From assembly GCF_009792895.1 (NCBI RefSeq), contig NZ_WSSC01000002.1, positions 496,001 through 560,000 on the forward strand: a stretch of DNA of 64,000 nt, written 5' to 3'. The stretch is from Pigmentibacter ruber (GTDB lineage Bacteria > Bdellovibrionota_B > Oligoflexia > Silvanigrellales > Silvanigrellaceae). How positions within the stretch are numbered: the first letter of the stretch is position 1; each line of letters begins with the position of its first letter. The position numbers and the translations under genes are program-made. Under the pieces are notes generated by a model. The model made no database searches, was not told the DNA's origin, and saw only the letters and a program-made list of their open reading frames with translations. Of the stretch, positions 8,061 through 16,836 are shown piece by piece.

Positions 8061-10613
8061 ATGAATAAATTAAAAAAAATTAAATACACTTCTTTAGCAA
8101 TTCTTAGTTGCATTGTTACTATAATATTACTTGGAGCTTGGAAATATACAATAAGTGTATCAGAAAGTGTCTTTCAAACTGATACTATAAGAATTAAGCA
8201 AAGTTTTAATCAAGGTATAAAAGCAATGGAAGATGTGTCCACTGCATTTTATGCTTTTTCATATCTTGATCAAAATATGAATCAATTTAAATTTGGTAAT
8301 TTTTCATCTGAAATAATGAAGAAAAATTTATTTTTAATATATGTAAATTATTATGATTATGTGCAAAAAAATAAGAGAGAAGATTTTGAAAAAAAAATAA
8401 AAAGAATGGAGATAGGAAATAAAATTTTAGAAGGTGGAGAAGATGAAAATTCAAAATTAAAATCTTCAGAAATTCATGAATTTTATTTGCCAATTCTTTT
8501 TGTAAATTCAAATGCAGTTAAATCTACATATTTTGGATGGGATATTTATTCTGATAAAACAAAAAAGGATACCCTTGATTATGTAATTAAAAATAAAACA
8601 ATTCAAGCATCTAAAACTTTTCTTCTTGAAAATGGAAATGTTGCAGTTGAATTATTTATTCCTATATATTCAAATGAAAATAAAAATGAATTACGGGGCA
8701 TAATTGGGGTAACTGCTGATTTAACACAATTACTAGGTGATGAGCAATGGAGCAAAGAAGTTGAAATTACCCTTACAACAATATTGAGTGGAGAAAAGAT
8801 TGAAAAAGATATTTTTAGAAGAATTGATAAAGATGTTCAAAATAAGTGGGTTTTATCTACATTATATAATGAATATTATGTAGATAAATTTGGGCAAAAA
8901 TTTGGATTAAAGTTTTATAGATTTTTGACTTTAGATAGAATTAATTTTGGTATTATTCTTATTACTCTAGTAGGATGTGTGATATTATACTTATTAGCAG
9001 TTTATTTAATAATAACGTACCAAAAATTAGAAGTAAGTAATTATAAATTGGAAGATGCTAATCAATTTCTTGAGGAACGAGTTAAAGAAAGAACAAAAGA
9101 GCTTGCCTTAGCACATTCAGAGATAAAAGAAATTCTAGATAATCTTGAAGACGGTGTTTTAACTGTGTCTCCAGATTTGATTGTTGGAAGAACTTATTCT
9201 CCTGCGGCATTAAAAATTTTAGAATTGGACGATTTATATCAAAAAGATATAAAAGATGTATTGTTTTCTCAACTTGATAAACATAATGAAGAAAGCTCAA
9301 GACATTTATTTACTCTGGGGGTTCTTAAATATGCGGATGATTTTCAATGGAGTTTATCTTCTAGCGATTTGTTAAAGTTGGTTAGTATTAAAGTTAAAGG
9401 AAAAACTAAAACTTTGTCTTTAAAATATTCTCCTATTTTTTTTAATGATCAAATTCAAAAAATTATTTTTGTCATATCTGATATTACAGAAATATTAGCT
9501 TTACGGGCTTCATTAGCGGCGAAAGATGAAGAGAATTCTTTAAAAGAAACAATTTTGAAGGAAAATATTTATTCAAAACAAGAAAATTTAGTAACTTTTT
9601 ATAAAGAAAACGATCCTAGAGTTGAATCTCTAACGAGTTATTCTGCTTTAATTAAAGAAAATGAAGCATCTATTATGCTTCGAGATCTGCATACTTTAAA
9701 AGGCTCTGCTAGAAGTGTTGGATTAAAGCTTTTGGCAAAAAAAGTTCATATATTAGAAGATATTTTGGAACCTATAAGAATATCACTAATTAATAAAGAT
9801 AAAAATGAATTTACAATAAATACTCAAGAATTAGTAAACATAGATTTATTGTATAAAAATTACAGAGAAATATATAAAGATTTATATGAAAAGAATATTG
9901 GAAATAACGTAGAGAAAAATGCTTTAGAGTTATTGGAAAAACTTCTACATAATAAAGCTAACGTACAGGAAAATATATTAGGTTGGCTGGAAGATTTTAG
10001 AAAGAAAAACTTTTTTAGTCTTAAAAATTTATTTTTTTCATTTAATGATACTTTACATGAAATTGCTGGAAATTTAGGAAAAAAAATTTATCTGAAAATT
10101 CCGGATTGGGATTTATATTTAGCTTCTAAAATTAGTATTCCACTTTCCGAAGCATTTACTCATTCTTTACGGAATGCATTGGATCATGGGATAGAAGAAT
10201 GTAGTTCTAGATTAGAAAAAAGTAAAAATGAGATTGGTACATTAGAGTTGAGTTTTATAGAAAATAATGATTTCTTCATTTTGCAAGTAATTGATGATGG
10301 GAGAGGTGTAAATACAAAAAAGGTATATGAACTGGCTTTTGAGAAAAAATTGATAATAAAGCCTTTTGAACAATGTAGTGAAGAAGAAGTTATTGATTTA
10401 TTGTTTGCACCTGGTTTTTCAACTAAAGAAGAGATTTCTGAGCTAAGTGGACGGGGAATTGGTTTAGATGCTGTAAGGAGTTCTTGTGGAAAATTTAATA
10501 TAAAATGCAGAATAATTTCTACGAAAGATGTGGGCTCACGATTTGAGCTTCAAATTCCTAAAGAATACGTGATGTATTCCATTAATCAAGGGTTTAAATT
10601 ATTGACATATTAG
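8061..10613 (+). CDS. Membrane CheA-like histidine kinase with PAS and internal Hpt domain
   Basis: 850 residues. TM1 (about 9-28), a large periplasmic sensor region, TM2 (about 295-318), a coiled-coil linker, and a PAS-like domain (about 353-475). Then an Hpt domain whose phospho-acceptor is H544 in LHTLKGSAR, and a CheA-type ATPase: N-box HSLRNALDHGIE near 701, G1 DDGRGV near 744 and G2 GRGIGLDAV near 797. It has no CheW-like P5 domain and ends shortly after the ATPase, so coupling to chemoreceptor arrays is unlikely. It probably senses a periplasmic cue itself and phosphorylates a separate receiver. An AGGAGG ribosome-binding site precedes the ATG. No response regulator is adjacent. Confidence 0.85.
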   Translation: MNKLKKIKYTSLAILSCIVTIILLGAWKYTISVSESVFQTDTIRIKQSFNQGIKAMEDVSTAFYAFSYLDQNMNQFKFGNFSSEIMKKNLFLIYVNYYDYVQKNKREDFEKKIKRMEIGNKILEGGEDENSKLKSSEIHEFYLPILFVNSNAVKSTYFGWDIYSDKTKKDTLDYVIKNKTIQASKTFLLENGNVAVELFIPIYSNENKNELRGIIGVTADLTQLLGDEQWSKEVEITLTTILSGEKIEKDIFRRIDKDVQNKWVLSTLYNEYYVDKFGQKFGLKFYRFLTLDRINFGIILITLVGCVILYLLAVYLIITYQKLEVSNYKLEDANQFLEERVKERTKELALAHSEIKEILDNLEDGVLTVSPDLIVGRTYSPAALKILELDDLYQKDIKDVLFSQLDKHNEESSRHLFTLGVLKYADDFQWSLSSSDLLKLVSIKVKGKTKTLSLKYSPIFFNDQIQKIIFVISDITEILALRASLAAKDEENSLKETILKENIYSKQENLVTFYKENDPRVESLTSYSALIKENEASIMLRDLHTLKGSARSVGLKLLAKKVHILEDILEPIRISLINKDKNEFTINTQELVNIDLLYKNYREIYKDLYEKNIGNNVEKNALELLEKLLHNKANVQENILGWLEDFRKKNFFSLKNLFFSFNDTLHEIAGNLGKKIYLKIPDWDLYLASKISIPLSEAFTHSLRNALDHGIEECSSRLEKSKNEIGTLELSFIENNDFFILQVIDDGRGVNTKKVYELAFEKKLIIKPFEQCSEEEVIDLLFAPGFSTKEEISELSGRGIGLDAVRSSCGKFNIKCRIISTKDVGSRFELQIPKEYVMYSINQGFKLLTY

Positions 10614-10781
10614 GATTTAATATATTGATAATATAGGATAATTTTAATTATTAAATTAAAATTAATAATATCTTCATCATTTTGTAAAGAAAATTTTTGT
10701 AAAATATTGCGAAAAGTAGATTATTTCTACTATTTTGAAAACTAAATTTTTGTTATTTAATTTGAATTAGAGGCATTAATA

Positions 10782-11456
10782 ATGCTAATACTTAATCATA
10801 TGAAGAATAAAATATATTTTTTAATCACACTACTAGCCATTTTTGTAATTTCGGGATGCGGTAAAAAAATTCATTTTTCTTCTAAATCAGGGGAGCCAAC
10901 CCAAAGCGAGTCCTCCTTAAATGTTAAGCAATACAATGGTTTTCTAAATAACTTAACTGAACAAGATTGTTCGCAAACAATTTATTCAAACGAATGTTTA
11001 ATTGTACGAAAAAATGCTGAAAACTATAATTCGCAAGATTTTTTTACAACTAATATTGGTGCTGAAGTTAAAGATGGTCCTGTTGCTTTTATGCTCCCAG
11101 TTCAACCATTTGCTGTGGGCCCAAAAAGCATGTTTCTTGACCAAAATGAAATATTTCATGAAAAAATAGGGACAGAACTAAAAGTTAAGCTATTGAAGAA
11201 AAATGATGTAGTATTTTATGACGTATTTTTATTTGCACAAAGATATTTAGGATATGGTTTTAATTCCTCTATAAATAATTTTGCAACATTTTATAATGAA
11301 AACCAAGCAGCACTTTATATTTCATTTGATAAAGAAAAGAACAAATCTTTATCTGTTGGAACTTATTTTGGTGAATTTGAGGTTATGGCCCTAGCTGCTA
11401 AAGATGATAAATTTTCGAAGAAAATAAAAGTGAAAGTTTTATTAGAAATAAATTAA
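10782..11456 (+). CDS. Lipoprotein, function unknown
   Basis: 224 residues. The signal peptide runs into the lipobox VISGC, giving a lipid-modified Cys at about 26. The mature part is a compact 200-residue domain with no motif I recognise. It is probably beta-rich, ending in KIKVKVLLEIN. The ATG at 10782 has AGAGG eight bases upstream; an internal ATG at 10800 would give a neater signal peptide but has no ribosome-binding site. It converges on the ParA gene with one base between stop codons. Confidence 0.7.
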   Translation: MLILNHMKNKIYFLITLLAIFVISGCGKKIHFSSKSGEPTQSESSLNVKQYNGFLNNLTEQDCSQTIYSNECLIVRKNAENYNSQDFFTTNIGAEVKDGPVAFMLPVQPFAVGPKSMFLDQNEIFHEKIGTELKVKLLKKNDVVFYDVFLFAQRYLGYGFNSSINNFATFYNENQAALYISFDKEKNKSLSVGTYFGEFEVMALAAKDDKFSKKIKVKVLLEIN

Positions 11457-11457
11457 T

Positions 11458-12279
11458 TTAAATATTTGCATTTAATTCGTATTGCTTCTTTTTCTCATTA
11501 TTAGTATTAATTCCTTCTATATTTCTAAAGATATTTATAAATGCTTGACTGACTAAATGATCTTGGTGTCCAAGAACAATAGGCTTGACTTCAGAATGTG
11601 ATTCTCTAACTTTAATACTTGTTGGAATAAAAGGTTCAATAATATCAAATCCCACTTTTCTAAGATCATGCAGAATACCTGCGGAATGTTTTGTTCCTTT
11701 TTGAAATTGATTCACAATCATTCCTCGGATTAATAAATTAGGATTATGATCTTGTTTCACTTCTTCAATAGTATTTTTAATTTCATGCGCTGCTTTAATA
11801 CTGAATGCATCGCAATCAATTGGAATAATAATTTCTGTTGCAGCAATTAAACAAGCCAAACTAAAAAAGTCATTAGCAGGAGGAGGATCAATATATACGT
11901 GGTCGTATGTATTATTTTTTAATCCATCTTTTAATTTCATTATTTTATGTTTATTTTCAAGTTTTGTTCTCAGTTCTTCTAATTCTCTATTACAAGCAAT
12001 AAGATGGAGATTTGGAATATTTGTTTTATGAAGGATATAATCAAATAGGGACTGTCTAAAAATATTAATATGTAAGCAGCTTTCATAGTAGTCAGCAAGT
12101 GTTTTTTCTGGTTGATTATTATGCCCCAAAATATAACTAGTAGCGTTACCTTGTGGGTCAGAATCTATGAGTAAGGTTCTTTTTCCATTCATAGCTGCGC
12201 ATGCAGCTAAATTCACTGCTATAGTTGTTTTACCCACACCGCCTTTTTGATTATATATAACTCTAATCTTTTGTGACAT
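11458..12279 (-). CDS. ParA/Soj-family ATPase, orphan
   Basis: 273 residues. The deviant Walker A is QKGGVGKTT near the N-terminus, followed by LLIDSDPQGNAT and a DHVYIDPPP Walker B-like segment. These features define ParA/MinD-type ATPases, which position DNA or protein complexes by patterning on the nucleoid or membrane. No parB, parS cluster or replication gene is nearby, so a chromosome-segregation role is not shown. It is the third gene of a minus-strand unit with the SDR and acyltransferase genes. Its ribosome-binding site (AAGGGG) overlaps the acyltransferase stop codon, implying translational coupling. Orphan ParAs can position chemoreceptors, cellulose machinery or lipid factors. Confidence 0.85.
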   Translation of the reverse strand: MSQKIRVIYNQKGGVGKTTIAVNLAACAAMNGKRTLLIDSDPQGNATSYILGHNNQPEKTLADYYESCLHINIFRQSLFDYILHKTNIPNLHLIACNRELEELRTKLENKHKIMKLKDGLKNNTYDHVYIDPPPANDFFSLACLIAATEIIIPIDCDAFSIKAAHEIKNTIEEVKQDHNPNLLIRGMIVNQFQKGTKHSAGILHDLRKVGFDIIEPFIPTSIKVRESHSEVKPIVLGHQDHLVSQAFINIFRNIEGINTNNEKKKQYELNANI

Positions 12280-12288
12280 AAAATCCCC

Positions 12289-13413
12289 TTATCCAAACCA
12301 GATACTCCGCCTGTTTTTTAATTTATCAACTATTGTATCTTGAATTTGTTCCTTTACCATTTTACTCATTTTATAAACTAAAACACGATCCTTTTCCGAA
12401 CCAGGGCCAAAATTTTTGAAATCAATTGGAGGTAAAATATGTATACTCCACTTACTAGGTAACGGAATTAGACCCAACGGCCCCAACCATGGGAAAGTCC
12501 ATGTAATTGGCGTATATGGAACTCCAATCATGCGTGAAAATACTGTTTCACGGGCTAACATTGGGTGAATTTCTTCAGGTCCGATAAATGCAACTGGCAC
12601 TAAAGGAGCTCGGGTTCTCAAGCATAAGCGAATAAATCCACCACGTCCAAAACGTGCAAGATGATACTTATCTCGATATAATTTTCCTAATCCTTTTACG
12701 CCTTCTGGAAAGACAACTACAGGATGATTATTTTCTAATAATTGTTGTGCATTTTCTTGGCTGGCTCTTACTCCTCCAAATCTATTCATTAAAGAACCAA
12801 GAAAAGGAAAATGAAATAGAAAATCTTCAACCATAAATCTTAATTCACGATGCATATGATGCTCTTTTTGAATGGCTACTTTTAACATGGTTGCATCGTA
12901 TGGAAGACCACCAGAATGATTTCCTACTAATAAAGCAGGACCTTCAGCGGGAATATTAGAGATTCCATATGTTTCTACACGCCAATATTGCAAATAAAAG
13001 AAATCAAGAAGCGGCCGTAAAAATTGATCAAAAATAGGATCATAACCAAAGGAATCTACTTCTTCACTTCTTAAACTTAAAGATAATTCATGATATTTTT
13101 TTCTAAGATTGAAAGGATTTAAACCTTTTACTAAATCATCTTTAGGTTTTTCACTGTTACCTTGGTCGTCGTGGATTGTTAATATTTTTTCTATTTCATG
13201 TCTAAATTCTTGCATTTTACCAAGGACATTATAAAGTTCTTCTTTTGTTGCAAATTTTTCTTGATTATTATTAAATTTACTTTGTAGATCTCTTTCAATT
13301 CTATTAAATTGATCAACAAATAATTTTCTTATATTAAAAATTTGATTTGAAAAATGATGCAAATTTTCATTTGAATTTTGTTGTTGATGCTTTTCGTTAA
13401 GATTCATAGCCAT
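12289..13413 (-). CDS. PlsC-like lysophospholipid acyltransferase
   Basis: 374 residues. About 100 residues of hydrophilic, Gln/Asn/Glu-rich sequence precede the acyltransferase domain. The catalytic region is LVGNHSGGLPYD, the NHSGxxPxD form seen in LPLAT/MGAT-like members rather than the classic HX4D. The substrate-binding motif is FPEGVKG near 235. A hydrophobic stretch (TWTFPWLGPLGLIPLP) near 300 may contact the membrane. The enzyme should acylate a glycerolipid, but its acceptor is unknown. AGGA precedes the ATG at 13413. It lies between the SDR and ParA genes with gaps of 12 and 9 bases. Confidence 0.85.
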   Translation of the reverse strand: MAMNLNEKHQQQNSNENLHHFSNQIFNIRKLFVDQFNRIERDLQSKFNNNQEKFATKEELYNVLGKMQEFRHEIEKILTIHDDQGNSEKPKDDLVKGLNPFNLRKKYHELSLSLRSEEVDSFGYDPIFDQFLRPLLDFFYLQYWRVETYGISNIPAEGPALLVGNHSGGLPYDATMLKVAIQKEHHMHRELRFMVEDFLFHFPFLGSLMNRFGGVRASQENAQQLLENNHPVVVFPEGVKGLGKLYRDKYHLARFGRGGFIRLCLRTRAPLVPVAFIGPEEIHPMLARETVFSRMIGVPYTPITWTFPWLGPLGLIPLPSKWSIHILPPIDFKNFGPGSEKDRVLVYKMSKMVKEQIQDTIVDKLKNRRSIWFG

Positions 13414-13425
13414 ATTTTATTATCC

Positions 13426-14475
13426 TTAAAAAATTTGTTGAAAGCCTTGCGAAGTAGCATAAGCAACATCTTCACCTAATGAAGAAGAGGGCATAGAAAA
13501 TCCTATTTTTCTTAAACGATTTGCTTCAATCATTGACTTTAATGCCTGCCTGCTGGAGTATTTTGGAATAAATCCTAATTGATCGGTAGCTTTTTTCCCA
13601 TCTGCAACACAAATATATTGGAAAAATGGGACAATTTCTGCTGGAAGTTCCCAAATTCGCGAAGCATAGCCTGCTGCAAAAAAAGAGCGACACATAGGAG
13701 AAATAAAAGGTACAGGAATTTTACCAGACATATGCACGCCTGTGCTTAATGGTAGAACTCCTCTTCCAACAATATTAAAAACTCCTGAAATATTTGCAGA
13801 TAAAGCTGCTAATTGAGCTCTTACTGCATCATCTTCATGAATAAATTGTACAAGAGGATCGTACCCTAAAACTTTTGGAATGATTCCAGCAAAAAAATAA
13901 CGCGCGCGAATATTTGTTGAATTTGGTCCTAATATTGGGGCAAATCTTAATATTGTAACAGCGCAATCTGGATAATTATGAATAAAGTCTTGAATTTGAT
14001 TTTCAACATCTACTCGAGTTCTGACAAAATGAGGACCTTGAGATATTAGTGAGTAATCTTCATGAATAAAATTGGGATTTTTTGGATGAGCTCCGTAAAC
14101 AAAAGTAGCTCCATGCACAACAAGTTTCTTTATTTTTGCTTCAGCCATTGCATTTAATACGTGAAATGTTCCAATAGACTCTACTTCATGATGATATGAT
14201 TTTCTTCTTGTTGGTCCAGAAAAAAGAGCACCATGTATAAAAGCAGTTACTTTATTTTCAATTAAAACAGCAGCGATATTTTCACTTGCCTCATCTTTGG
14301 TTAAATCAACTCTATGAAATATAAATTTTGTTGAAGTTACAGTAGGAGGTTTTATATCAAAAATATGAATTTCTTTTATACTTGCTAATGAAGCCAAACG
14401 CTTTAACACCAAACCTGTTAAAAAGCTAGATGCACCGGTTAAACCAATTCTTTCATGAGACTGTAAATTTTCCAT
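13426..14475 (-). CDS. Extended SDR / NAD-dependent epimerase-like protein with substituted active site
   Basis: 349 residues. The nucleotide-binding loop is GLTGASSFLTG (11-21) and the usual DxxP-type specificity residue is at the end of strand 2 (FDIKPP). The segment HGATFVYG follows strand 5. Where extended SDRs have YxxxK, this protein has F150-VRT-R154 in PHFVRTRVDVENQ. Both catalytic residues therefore appear conservatively replaced (Tyr to Phe, Lys to Arg). It may bind NAD(P) without acting as a normal dehydrogenase or epimerase. It is the first gene of the unit with the acyltransferase and ParA; the ATG at 14475 has a weak AGG upstream. Confidence 0.8.
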   Translation of the reverse strand: MENLQSHERIGLTGASSFLTGLVLKRLASLASIKEIHIFDIKPPTVTSTKFIFHRVDLTKDEASENIAAVLIENKVTAFIHGALFSGPTRRKSYHHEVESIGTFHVLNAMAEAKIKKLVVHGATFVYGAHPKNPNFIHEDYSLISQGPHFVRTRVDVENQIQDFIHNYPDCAVTILRFAPILGPNSTNIRARYFFAGIIPKVLGYDPLVQFIHEDDAVRAQLAALSANISGVFNIVGRGVLPLSTGVHMSGKIPVPFISPMCRSFFAAGYASRIWELPAEIVPFFQYICVADGKKATDQLGFIPKYSSRQALKSMIEANRLRKIGFSMPSSSLGEDVAYATSQGFQQIF

Positions 14476-14578
14476 ACGTTTATGCCTGTTTCTTTCTTGT
14501 TGAAGCCAAATCTAAATTAAAATATACAAACTCTCGGGCAGCACTTCAGGCTGGAAAGTTAGCAAAAAAGGAAAACAT

Positions 14579-15766
14579 GTGCCTAACCTATTAACAAATT
14601 CGACCTACAGAAATATCCAAATTGGACTTGCTCCTATGGAAGGTGTGACTTGCTTAGCGACTAGACTATGGTTTTCAGTAGTTTCTCGCCCAGCGTTTGC
14701 AATGACGCCTTTTTTGCGTGTCACTAAAGATTACCCTTGGAAACGTGTACCTTCAACGTATGCAGCAGAAATTTTTGACCTAAAAGGAATTCTTCCCTAT
14801 TCCCTTCTTCCACAATTGATGGGAAATTCGCCTGAAGATTTAGAAAAAATTGCGTTGCCATTGCTACAAGCTACAAGTTTTGTTGATATTAATTGTGGTT
14901 GTCCATCTCCAAAAGTGGTTGGCAGTAATGCTGGTAGTAGTTTATTACAAAGCCCTGAAATATTTGATAAATTTATAAAAGATTTAGAAGCTAGATTGGG
15001 AGCAAATTGCTTTAGCATAAAAATGCGGTCGGGTTTTCATCAACATTCAGAATTTCCTCAATTACTAGAAGTCATTGCTGCAAGGAAACTGGCACAATTG
15101 ACTTTGCATGCAAGAACACGTGCAGAAAAATATACTTCTCATTCGCGGTGGGAGCTAGTTGCTTTAGCTGCAAAAGTTTGTCCTTTTCCTGTTGTTGGTT
15201 CAGGAGATGTGTTGGATTTTTCTTCATTCCAAAATTTTCATCAACAATGTCATGAGGTTAAAAAGATTATTATTGGGCGAGGAGCTTTGCGAAATCCTTG
15301 GATATTTCAAGAATTAAATTTAGGTCAAAAGGTTGATATTTCCTTTGGAATATTAAGTTTTGCTCTGGCATCTTATGGAATTATGCAAGATTTTATCCAG
15401 AAGGAACCTGAAAAATTTCTTTTAGCAGCAAAAAATGGATTGTTTTCAGAAACTTGCTTCAATAATTATTCTGCATGGGAGCAATTTTATGCGAAACTTG
15501 CGTATGCATATTATGGTTCTTTTATTTATCCTCAAGACATCGTGCTTGATAGACAAAGTTTTGCTAAGATTAAAATGATTTGGAATTCACTTCGCAGTGG
15601 TTTAGGATCTTCTTTTTTACAGCCTGAATTGTTAAGAACAGTTTCTTTTTCCGAATTCTATCAGCAATTAAATAAGCTTTTTCAGTCAGGGGAAGAAAAC
15701 ATTTCGCTAAGTCATTGGCCTGAATTTGATTGGATGTATTCTGGAGAAAAAAAAGATGGAAAATGA
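14579..15766 (+). CDS. tRNA-dihydrouridine synthase (Dus) family
   Basis: 395 residues. FMN-dependent reductase that converts specific tRNA uridines to dihydrouridine. Visible motifs are LAPMEGVT near the N-terminus, DINCGCPSPKVVGSNAGS containing the active-site Cys, KMRSGF, LTLHARTRAEKY, PVVGSGDV and IIIGRGALRNPWIF, in the order expected of the TIM barrel. The C-terminal helical domain is longer than in DusA-C and poorly conserved, so the subfamily is left open. The start is GTG at 14579 with AAGGA six bases upstream. An ATG two bases earlier is out of frame and hits a stop after five codons. Confidence 0.9.
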   Translation: MPNLLTNSTYRNIQIGLAPMEGVTCLATRLWFSVVSRPAFAMTPFLRVTKDYPWKRVPSTYAAEIFDLKGILPYSLLPQLMGNSPEDLEKIALPLLQATSFVDINCGCPSPKVVGSNAGSSLLQSPEIFDKFIKDLEARLGANCFSIKMRSGFHQHSEFPQLLEVIAARKLAQLTLHARTRAEKYTSHSRWELVALAAKVCPFPVVGSGDVLDFSSFQNFHQQCHEVKKIIIGRGALRNPWIFQELNLGQKVDISFGILSFALASYGIMQDFIQKEPEKFLLAAKNGLFSETCFNNYSAWEQFYAKLAYAYYGSFIYPQDIVLDRQSFAKIKMIWNSLRSGLGSSFLQPELLRTVSFSEFYQQLNKLFQSGEENISLSHWPEFDWMYSGEKKDGK

Positions 15767-15986
15767 TAAAAATTTATCCTGCCAGACAGAAATTAATAAA
15801 ACAACTTTCTTGATGGAAGCTGGCGATGAGACAAAACAATTGTGGGAAATTTATAACAAAAAAAAACAGAAAAAAGACAAGAAAAAAGCTATTTTCTTAA
15901 GCATTGTCTTTTTTTTCTTAATCCTTTTGGTATTTGCTGGACTTTATATCATTTTATCTACAACTGATCCTACGCATAGTAAATAA
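15756..15986 (+). CDS. Small single-pass membrane protein
   Basis: 76 residues. An acidic N-terminal half is followed by a very basic KKKQKKDKKK stretch and one transmembrane helix (about 44-66). A short tail follows, predicting N-in orientation. The ATG at 15756 lies inside the last codons of the dus gene (11-base overlap) with GGAG nine bases upstream, so it is translationally coupled to dus. I do not recognise a family. Confidence 0.65.
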   Translation: MENDKNLSCQTEINKTTFLMEAGDETKQLWEIYNKKKQKKDKKKAIFLSIVFFFLILLVFAGLYIILSTTDPTHSK

Positions 15987-16140
15987 TTTTGACCTTAAAC
16001 ACTATTGATTTGTTAATTATCGACCGATAAGATATTTGTTAGAACAGAAAAACATAATGAGACTTTTTGTCATCAATTTATAAAAAAAATTGATTGGGAA
16101 GTGGCGCGCCTGATGAATTTATCAGTAACCAGGAAGTATT

Positions 16141-16770
16141 ATGGGCAGTTTTGAAAGAAAAGTGCTTGTTCTTGATTCAAGGTACGAACCGGTAAAGATT
16201 GTAACTATGGAGCTCGGATTTGTTTTGCTTTATGCAGGGCGTGTGACCTCTATCATCGATTCAGAGAGATTAATTCAGGGCGTTGCTAAAACCTGGAAGG
16301 TACCATGGATAGTACGATTAAATGGGTGCCGTCCGAGGACTAAACGTCTTAATGGGCCTCGTTTTTCTAGACAAAATGTATATTTAAGAGATGGTTTTCG
16401 TTGTCAATATTGTTTGAGTCAAGGTGGAGCTTCAACACTCACTCTAGATCATCTTCTTCCGTCTGCAAAAGGGGGAAAAACTACTTGGGACAATATTGTT
16501 ACTGCTTGTAAAACCTGCAATATGAAAAAAGGTTCTAAGACTATTGAAGAGCTTGGAATTAAGTTACAGCGACCACCTTCAAAGCCACAGTTGCATCCTA
16601 CGGCTTTGTTCCCCTTGCGTTATGGAATAACTTCGAAAAATGCTCCACAGTCTTGGTTACCTTATTTGGATTTATCCGTAGCGGATAGAATATTAGCACT
16701 AGGATTTGATGCCTCACCATTGTTTGTTAATTCTTCCTACCAAAACGAACTCAATCTCATTCAAGTTTAG
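16141..16770 (+). CDS. HNH endonuclease-domain protein
   Basis: 209 residues. The N-terminal about 85 residues (VLVLDSRYEPVKIVTMELG) form the domain commonly found with this HNH subfamily. The HNH core is CQYC, then LDHLLPSAKGG, then WDNIVTACKTCNMKK, supplying the zinc-binding cysteine pairs and the catalytic His. Proteins of this type are widespread single-copy chromosomal genes in many phyla. They are not necessarily homing or restriction nucleases, and their biological target is unclear. AGGAAG precedes the ATG. It stands alone between dus and the hydrolase gene. Confidence 0.88.
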   Translation: MGSFERKVLVLDSRYEPVKIVTMELGFVLLYAGRVTSIIDSERLIQGVAKTWKVPWIVRLNGCRPRTKRLNGPRFSRQNVYLRDGFRCQYCLSQGGASTLTLDHLLPSAKGGKTTWDNIVTACKTCNMKKGSKTIEELGIKLQRPPSKPQLHPTALFPLRYGITSKNAPQSWLPYLDLSVADRILALGFDASPLFVNSSYQNELNLIQV

Positions 16771-16836
16771 GATTTCAGAAGGAATTCATGTAGTCTTTTG
16801 TGACAAGGATCCTGTTAGATCTCTGAGGAGAGTCAC

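Noticed and set aside
10640-10672. Inverted repeat TTTTAATT/AATTAAAA after the CheA-like gene
   Set aside because: Stem is only A/T and such repeats are expected by chance in this composition.
16023-16030. ACCGATAA, close to the sigma-28 -10 box GCCGATAA
   Set aside because: No TAAAGTTT-like element 11 bases upstream, and the downstream HNH gene is not flagellar.
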